Shown here one piece after another: positions 41,718 to 45,855 of a stretch of 45,855 bases of DNA (the first letter of the stretch is position 1; each line of letters opens with the position of its first letter). The position numbers were made by a program, and so were the translations under genes. Under the pieces are notes generated by a model. That model did not search any database. It was not told the DNA's origin and worked only from the letters and a program-made list of their open reading frames with translations. This DNA comes from Actinomycetes bacterium (lineage in GTDB: Bacteria; Actinomycetota; Acidimicrobiia; Acidimicrobiales; RAAP-2), in NCBI GenBank assembly GCA_021791845.1, contig JAJYVT010000022.1, positions 1-45,855 of the forward strand. Direction: 5' to 3'.

Positions 41718-42629
41718 CTACGGACCCGTCACGATGGAGTACTGCACCTTGGCCGAGTACGTCGCGGCCCAGGTGCTCGGGTCCGTCTGGACCTTCACGC
41801 CGGGCTTGACGGCGTAGGTGCCCATGCCCGTGCCCTGGGCGGCGGAGACGAACGTCACCGCGCTCCCGAGGGTCCCGGGGCCGCCCCCCGTCACCGTCTT
41901 CGGTGTCGTGACGAGCGTCGGAGGTGTGCTCGTGGTCCCAGTCGCGGCGGTCACGCCCGCACCGGTGGCCGCGTTGTCGAGCGAGAAGGCTGTCGGGCTC
42001 TGGGTGCCCGCCTTGATCTGGTACTCGGCCCCCGCCGGGTAGGCCTGACCAGACGAGAAGTCGATCTTCACGCCCAACGTGCCGATCGGAGACGGCGTGC
42101 CGTTGGTCGCGGTTCCCGAGCCGCTCGTGTTTGTCTTGATCTTGGTGTTGGACGTCCAGGTGAACGGCGTGGATGTGGCGGTCGCGCTTGTCCCCACCGT
42201 GACGGTGTACTCGACGCCATCGGCGGTTCCGGTGTACGAGGATCCCGCCGTCCCCAAGGCGGTCGTGGTGCCGGCAACCTGGCTCCATGTGCCGGTGTAG
42301 GTGAGGTCGCTCACGGCGACCGATCCGCTCCACCCTGTCCCTGATCCCGTCGTGTCGGTCCATGTCGCCTTTGGCAGCACACCCGACGCGCTTCCGGCCA
42401 CCGGAACCGCGATCGTCTCGGGCGTGGTGGCGCCGATCGACAGCGTCCCAGCGGTCATCGTCACGCTGCTTGTGCCGGTCGCCGGGCTCGGAGCTGTCGC
42501 TGCGAGCGCCACTGCTGCCGGCCCCGCTCCCACGCCGGCGATGCCGATCAAGGCGCCGATCGCCAAGCGGCGCCGAGCACGTGCCGACGAGCCGCCGCGC
42601 GCGACGCGCGCGATCACTGTGGTCTTCAT
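41718..42629 (-). CDS. WxL-like secreted surface protein
   Basis: 303 aa from ATG 42629 with GGGAG 3 nt upstream. A long basic signal peptide (RRRLAIGALIGIAGVGAGPAA) precedes a Thr/Ser/Gly-rich all-beta protein. The phrases GSGTGWSGSVAVSDL and the C-terminal TWAATYSAKVQYSIVTGP match the WxL style (GW near the start, Y-x-A-x-V near the end), and SSGQAYPAGAEYQIK is similar to mid-domain text. WxL proteins bind peptidoglycan non-covalently. First gene of the operon with the DUF916-like and GGDEF-EAL genes, 68 nt upstream of the former. Confidence 0.75.
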   Translation of the reverse strand: MKTTVIARVARGGSSARARRRLAIGALIGIAGVGAGPAAVALAATAPSPATGTSSVTMTAGTLSIGATTPETIAVPVAGSASGVLPKATWTDTTGSGTGWSGSVAVSDLTYTGTWSQVAGTTTALGTAGSSYTGTADGVEYTVTVGTSATATSTPFTWTSNTKIKTNTSGSGTATNGTPSPIGTLGVKIDFSSGQAYPAGAEYQIKAGTQSPTAFSLDNAATGAGVTAATGTTSTPPTLVTTPKTVTGGGPGTLGSAVTFVSAAQGTGMGTYAVKPGVKVQTDPSTWAATYSAKVQYSIVTGP

Positions 42630-42837
42630 GGTCTCCCATCTCCCTTGTCTTCCCCTGCAGAGCCGCGTTGGCTGCTGCAAGAGCCCCTTGTGCACGATGC
42701 CGCCATGCCGGAACGTCGCCCGCCACATATGGTCTCGTGACGTCCCCGTGGAGAGGACCACCTCACTCTGTGGAGCATGATGTACCCCGTCAATCCGTGG
42801 GACGCGGGACGTGACAGAGCGTCTAGGAGGAAGTGAC
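42630..42837. other. divergent intergenic region, WxL gene / small ORF
   Basis: This gap separates the WxL operon from the small ORF and LuxR gene. GCTGCAAG (42674-42681), a short spacer and TTGTGCACG (42688-42696) form an imperfect dyad similar to the one at 43035-43054. A CATATG palindrome lies at about 42725-42730. I see no confident -35/-10 pair. Confidence 0.35.
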
Positions 42838-43149
42838 GTGGTGCCCAGTTTGGGGCGCCGTCCGTCGCAGCCGGCACGAGCCGTGGGCGCCCGACCAGGA
42901 TGCGCCACGTCGGGCGTGCGCCATCCAAGCGCCAAGAACGGGCGCCGGCGGACCGGCACGATCGAGTTGCGAGGGTCGCGGGCCAACGCCGTCGATCTCC
43001 CGTGCGGTGTGAGACCGGGTTCCGGCGGCAGGTCGCTGCAAGCCGCATTGCAGCACGGACCACGAGCCACGTGCCCGCCGTTTGCTACATTGAGCACGAG
43101 AGTTCCTATGACGACGACCATCGCCCACGGAGGGGTGAGGACCCGTTGA
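42838..43149 (+). CDS. possible small protein coupled to LuxR gene
   Basis: 103 codons from GTG 42838, behind a perfect AGGAGG (42825-42830) 7 nt upstream. Its TGA overlaps the TTG of the LuxR gene (TTGA). The product is Arg/Gly/Pro-rich with no recognisable fold, and third-position GC is lower than in neighbouring genes, so it may be only partly real. A shorter alternative is the last 14 codons from ATG 43107 (GAGAG 5 nt upstream). Either way ribosomes ending at 43149 would deliver the LuxR start. Confidence 0.4.
   Translation: MVPSLGRRPSQPARAVGARPGCATSGVRHPSAKNGRRRTGTIELRGSRANAVDLPCGVRPGSGGRSLQAALQHGPRATCPPFATLSTRVPMTTTIAHGGVRTR
43035..43054. promoter_or_regulatory. 20-bp dyad upstream of LuxR gene
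   Basis: GCTGCAA (43035-43041) and TTGCAGC (43048-43054) form a perfect 7-bp inverted repeat with a 6-nt centre, 20 bp in all. A TACATT (43086-43091) downstream could be a -10. A dyad of this size suits a LuxR-type dimer; it also lies inside the candidate small ORF. Confidence 0.5.
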
Positions 43150-44165
43150 AGGACCCGGGCGTCGACCCGGCCCTCAGCTACCGGGCGCTCGCCGAGACGG
43201 CCGGCGAGCGGGGGCTGCCGTTCGCCCTGTGGGAAGCGCCGTCGGCAACGATCCGCCTCGTGAGCAGCGCCTTCGAGGAACGGATCGGCGTGCCTGCCCA
43301 CGGGCTTCTCGGTCGTCCCTGGCCCGACGTCTGGCAACCACGAGAGGCAGCGCTTGCCTGCGCGGCCGCCGTCGCCGGAGGGGCCGTGGAGGCGCTGTGG
43401 GCGAAGCGACGGATCGAACGCCAGGGTCGGGCGGAGGCCGTCCTGGTGTGGGTGCGCCGGGTGATGCTGGGGGACCTGGCCGGCGGCATGACGGTCATCG
43501 TCCCCGAGGCTGACCTGCACCGCTTCGAACGAGGCGGGAGGACCTCATGGCCCCATTCGGTCTCCATCGCGACGGGCATCATCGGGGGCGACTGGCAGAT
43601 CGAGCACGTGAGCGCCGAGCTCGCAGGACTCACGCACTTGCCGGTCTCTGCGCTCGTCGGCCGACCCGTCACCGATGTGGTCGACTTTCACGGCGACAGA
43701 CCCGTGGCGCGGCACCGCCTGACGTCGTGGGCCGGCGTCTCCGAGCGCGTCGCATTGCGCCAGGACGGGGGTCAACCCGTTCCGGCGTCGTTCGCCTGTG
43801 CGCCGCTGGGAGGCACTCGGCAGCACCGCACGTTGTTCGCGATCATCGCCGACGCGCCAGCCGCCGGAGCGAAGCGCGTCGACGAGCTCGAGCGTCATCT
43901 CCTGCGCATCGGGTCCGAGCTGCGCGCAGCCGGTGTCCTGGACAAGATCGATACGCTCTCGGATCTCGTGGGTTCCGTGACGCTCGACGGGCTGACCACG
44001 CGCCAGTGGGAGATCATCGGCCGCCTCCGGCGGGGGGAACGGGTTCCCTCCATCGCCTCCCACCTCTATCTGAGCCAGAGCACCGTGCGGAACCATCTGT
44101 CGGTCATCTTCCGCAAGTTCGGCGTCCACTCACAGTCGGAGCTGCTCGAGCGAATGCGGCGCTGA
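43146..44165 (+). CDS. LuxR-type regulator with PAS-like sensor domains
   Basis: 339 aa from TTG 43146 (GAGG 5 nt upstream, start overlapping the stop of the small ORF). The C-terminus is a complete GerE/LuxR helix-turn-helix (LTTRQWEIIGRLRRGERV, then SIASHLYLSQSTVRNHLSVIFRKFGV). The N-terminal ~260 residues contain two PAS-like units (LPFALWEAPSATIRLVSSAFEER; GGDWQIEHVSAELAGLTHL with VGRPVTDVVDFHGD). There is no receiver domain, so it is not a classic response regulator; it probably senses a ligand or redox state directly. It faces the WxL/GGDEF-EAL operon and may regulate it. Confidence 0.88.
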   Translation: MKDPGVDPALSYRALAETAGERGLPFALWEAPSATIRLVSSAFEERIGVPAHGLLGRPWPDVWQPREAALACAAAVAGGAVEALWAKRRIERQGRAEAVLVWVRRVMLGDLAGGMTVIVPEADLHRFERGGRTSWPHSVSIATGIIGGDWQIEHVSAELAGLTHLPVSALVGRPVTDVVDFHGDRPVARHRLTSWAGVSERVALRQDGGQPVPASFACAPLGGTRQHRTLFAIIADAPAAGAKRVDELERHLLRIGSELRAAGVLDKIDTLSDLVGSVTLDGLTTRQWEIIGRLRRGERVPSIASHLYLSQSTVRNHLSVIFRKFGVHSQSELLERMRR

Positions 44166-44673
44166 TCGTTCAGATGCAGGGCCGCTCCGCACGACAGGCG
44201 TCAGACCCAGTCCGCCAACGCGCACTGTCGACGTCGCCGGAATCCGGGCCGTCGCCACCACTCAGCCCCACTCGGCGATCGGTCGTCAGGTGGCGCTGCA
44301 CCCAGGGCAACGCTGCGTCGATCGGTAGGAATGGACGTTCAGAAGCTCTCGGCAGCGGCCTGCGCCTGCGCTCGAGCGCGATCGACGTCGATGCCTTCCA
44401 GGAAGAGGATCATCCTGGCGAAGTCTGGGGTTCACTCGTCCTTGGAGCCGATCGCTGCCTGATCCACTCAGGACGAGGGGCACCCGGGGCGCAGCCTCCC
44501 AAGGCTGGCCTATCGATGGCCCAGAAGCTCCTCGATTCCGTCCAGGATTGCTGGCGCAAGTTCACCGGTGCCGGGCCCATCGCCCTCGTCCGGGCGGATG
44601 CGATCTTCATCGACGACAGGCGACAAGAAGTGGAGACACGACGTCGGGGGAGCACCCGATACCCGCCCAATGG
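44166..44673. other. 508-bp region without a confident gene
   Basis: Between the LuxR gene and the small-protein pair, no frame shows sustained high third-position GC. A plus-strand stretch from ATG 44517 (MAQKLLDSVQDCWRKFTG) looks protein-like but lacks a ribosome site and a good 3' end. A minus-strand fragment near 44345-44425 (ARMILFLEGIDVDRARAQAQ) also looks coding but is bounded by stops. The region may hold gene remnants. Confidence 0.4.
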
Positions 44674-44952
44674 TCATCCAGACGCCTCCTGCCCCGCTCC
44701 GACCCAGAGGAGGTCCACCCTCTCCGCCTCGTGGTCGTGCTCGTAGACGACCGTGACTGTCGTGCCGGGGATGACAACGATGCGGACTTCGGTGGGCTCA
44801 CCTTCGTGGGGGAGCATCGGGACGGAGGGAGCGGCCCAGCCTCTCGCGTTGAGCTCCGTCGCTATCCAGAAGGTGACGGTGACGCACAAGCTGCCTTCTG
44901 GATGTTCTCGGGCCGCCCACTCATAGAGAGCGTCAATGCTGCCGAGGGGCAC
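44674..44952 (-). CDS. hypothetical small protein, partner of antitoxin-like gene
   Basis: 92 aa from GTG 44952, starting 2 nt after the stop of the upstream gene, so translation is coupled. I do not recognise a family. It has an N-terminal helix (IDALYEWAAREHP), then strands (SLCVTVTFWIATELNARGW, EVRIVVIPGTTVTVVYEHD, RVDLLWVGA). The late YEHD...LLWVG pattern recalls the last strands of RelE/ParE toxins, but the N-terminal half does not fit. If the upstream protein is an antitoxin, this is the candidate toxin. Confidence 0.6.
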   Translation of the reverse strand: MPLGSIDALYEWAAREHPEGSLCVTVTFWIATELNARGWAAPSVPMLPHEGEPTEVRIVVIPGTTVTVVYEHDHEAERVDLLWVGAGQEASG

Positions 44953-44954
44953 CG

Positions 44955-45275
44955 TTAGGCAGTGCGACGCCCCGGCGAATCGGCGGCAATTGCCTGGCGC
45001 CGCTCCGACAGCATCCTGAGAAACGCTTCGTCACCGCGCGCTCGCCGCGCCGCGGTCTCGCTCCGCTCATACCAGGAAAGCACCAGCCTCTCCACGGCGT
45101 GCTGGTCTCCCGCAAGCCATGCTTGCGTCGCCGTCCTTCCGCCGAGCTCCTCGTAAGCAGAGAAGTTCCACCAGTCGGTGGTATCGCGGGAAGACAACCC
45201 GATCCGTCCGAGGATCTCACTGATGGCTGCGGCGCGCCGATTGAGTTCCCACGGGTCCGAATCAGTTGACGTCAC
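44955..45275 (-). CDS. small protein resembling MbcA/ParS (DUF2384) antitoxins
   Basis: 106 aa from GTG 45275. A TAGCCT hexamer (plus 45282-45287) followed by six bases and then GTG fits leaderless initiation. The middle, AYEELGGRTATQAWLAGDQH then AVERLV, resembles the DUF2384 toxin-binding helix-loop pattern (LGG.TP..WL..G....V..LL). The N-terminus is short and lacks a clear helix-turn-helix, unlike full Xre-DUF2384 antitoxins. Followed after 2 nt by the 92-aa gene. The toxin-antitoxin reading is inference. Confidence 0.6.
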   Translation of the reverse strand: MTSTDSDPWELNRRAAAISEILGRIGLSSRDTTDWWNFSAYEELGGRTATQAWLAGDQHAVERLVLSWYERSETAARRARGDEAFLRMLSERRQAIAADSPGRRTA

Positions 45276-45423
45276 AGTCTCAGGCTATCTCAGGGCCTCG
45301 CGACGACGGTGACCCCCTGAGGACGCGCTCGGCCGCGAGAACCGCGCCGCCCATACCGCTGGTGGGCGGGCACGGTGTCCGACTCTTTGTGCGAACACCC
45401 AGAAGCGAAGCAAGCTGCGCTGC

Positions 45424-45469
45424 AGCCCCAACGGGGTTCGAACCCGTGTCTCCACCTTTAGAGGGTGGA
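45424..45469 (-). pseudogene. 3' tRNA fragment, probable attachment site
   Basis: Read on the minus strand, this has an anticodon-like arm (6-bp stem 45464-45469 with 45451-45456, extendable to 7) with loop CTCTAAA (45463-45457), a 3-nt variable segment, a perfect T arm with TTCGAAC loop (45431-45447) and a 7-nt acceptor 3' strand (45424-45430). No matching 5' acceptor strand or D arm exists upstream, and no CCA is encoded. It is the 3' part of a tRNA, as left by integration of an element into a tRNA gene. The anticodon position would read CUA. Two frames across it give the typical spurious GFEPVSPP- and GSNPVGA-type peptides. Confidence 0.55.
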
Positions 45470-45605
45470 GCCCCGACCGTAACCTGCCGCGTGTGCGTCG
45501 CTTTGCTCGCTACCGCGCGGAGGCGTCTTCCCTGGTGAGCGCGGCCATCGGCCCTGGCCGTGGGCATGGGGGGCGTCCGAGGGTCGCCCAGGTCGGACGG
45601 CCAGA

Positions 45606-45631
45606 TGTGACCCGCTGTGACCTGGGGTGAC
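45606..45631 (+). repeat. three GTGAC repeats phased at 10 bp
   Basis: GTGAC occurs at 45607, 45617 and 45627, exactly one helical turn apart (the first two extend to TGTGACC). They lie between the tRNA fragment and the truncated edge gene and may be integrase or excisionase arm-type sites. Confidence 0.6.
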
Positions 45632-45647
45632 GCGTCGGGCGCCGCGA

Positions 45648-45671
45648 ATTTTTGGCAAGATTTTTGGCAAG
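45648..45671. repeat. tandem perfect 12-mer ATTTTTGGCAAG
   Basis: Two adjacent identical copies (45648-45659 and 45660-45671). The T-run makes this the most AT-rich stretch of the right end. Possible arm-type recombinase site. The T-runs are not preceded by an obvious strong hairpin, so terminator function is doubtful. Confidence 0.65.
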
Positions 45672-45731
45672 CCCATCTGACCGACCGCACTCCTCGAGTA
45701 TGCCAACCGGTCGTCACGCTGCCCTCGTCGG

Positions 45732-45855
45732 CTAGACGAGTGATTCCAAGGGATCGCCGCTGAGCGACGGTCCACCACTGACGCGGCGAAGGCGTCCACG
45801 ATCGGCGTTGCTAAACCCGACGACGACCTTGGAGGCCTCGTGGACGCCGACCTGG
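45732..45855 (-). CDS. C-terminus of a gene entering from the right edge
   Basis: 41 codons of a minus-strand frame ending at TAG 45732-45734: QVGVHEASKVVVGFSNADRG and onward to DPLESLV. Third-position GC is about 75 percent, better than the rival frames. No motif is recognisable. Its place next to the tRNA fragment and phased repeats is where an integrase gene often ends, but the visible tail does not show integrase residues. The gap from 45276 to this point otherwise holds only the tRNA fragment and the repeats. Confidence 0.4.
   Translation of the reverse strand, partial: QVGVHEASKVVVGFSNADRGRLRRVSGGPSLSGDPLESLV

Noticed and set aside
40621-42726. A single 701-codon protein joining the DUF916-like and upstream sequence
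   Set aside because: The first half is a shadow of the WxL-like gene; a signal peptide and ribosome site mark the true start at 41649.
44517-44746. Plus-strand ORF beginning MAQKLLDSVQDCWRKF
   Set aside because: It looks protein-like for about 45 residues, but there is no ribosome site, the end is low-complexity, and it overlaps the 92-aa gene on the other strand.
45424-45500. A complete functional tRNA gene
   Set aside because: No sequence upstream on the minus strand can pair with the 7-nt acceptor strand, and no D arm is present.
45266-45717. ORFs on both strands containing GFEPVSPPLEGG and GSNPVGA
   Set aside because: These peptides are the usual spurious translations of tRNA T-arm and anticodon-arm DNA.

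Overview
The window reads as chromosomal DNA of a very GC-rich actinobacterium, most likely an acidimicrobiial lineage. Coding thirds are dominated by G/C, GTG and TTG starts are frequent, and several starts look leaderless (a TAnnnT hexamer 6-7 nt before the start). It also carries a secreted protein built of 42-residue GYWLVASDGGIF-type repeats, which I associate with Acidimicrobiia. Genes are tightly packed, with many 4-nt start/stop overlaps and convergent 3' overlaps. The taxonomic placement is inference from composition and protein style only.

Region 1 (1-11108) is a catabolic/uptake cluster on the minus strand facing a LacI-type regulator. It holds an AbgB-like M20 amidohydrolase, an N-carbamoyl-amino-acid hydrolase-like M20 enzyme, a complete polar amino-acid ABC transporter (binding protein, permease, ATPase), a 2-hydroxyacid dehydrogenase, a thiamine-diphosphate enzyme and the start of a probable Asp/Glu-racemase-like enzyme. 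A LacI-style operator lies exactly inside the -35/-10 spacer of the promoter that starts this cluster. An agmatinase-family ureohydrolase converges on the regulator gene.

Region 2 (11270-24711) holds a YtcJ-like amidohydrolase, an isochorismatase-like hydrolase, an MFS exporter, then a two-gene operon of a carboxynorspermidine-decarboxylase-like PLP enzyme and a DUF3326 protein. Divergent from that pair runs GNAT acetyltransferase - MFS - second polar amino-acid ABC transporter - long-chain acyl-CoA synthetase. The PLP enzyme/DUF3326 pair next to an acetyltransferase, exporters and amine enzymes is the best candidate here for an undescribed amine or amino-acid pathway.

Region 3 (24731-38347) holds an LCP cell-wall ligase, a small alpha/beta hydrolase, a PucR regulator divergent from an omega-aminotransferase and CoA-acylating semialdehyde dehydrogenase (with a perfect dyad between them), the repeat-containing secreted GH25-like protein, an unknown two-TM protein behind a leader with mutually exclusive hairpins, citramalate synthase, and a coupled polysaccharide deacetylase / C45 acyltransferase pair.

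Region 4 (38561-44165) holds a WxL-like surface protein, a DUF916-like membrane-anchored protein and a GAF-GGDEF-EAL cyclic-di-GMP protein in one minus-strand operon, opposite a PAS-like/LuxR regulator preceded by a coupled small ORF.

Region 5 (44166-45855) looks like the edge of an integrated element. It has a coupled pair of small proteins (one resembling the MbcA/ParS antitoxin fold), a 3' tRNA fragment with a CTCTAAA anticodon loop, helically phased GTGAC repeats, a tandem 12-mer, and a gene cut by the right edge.
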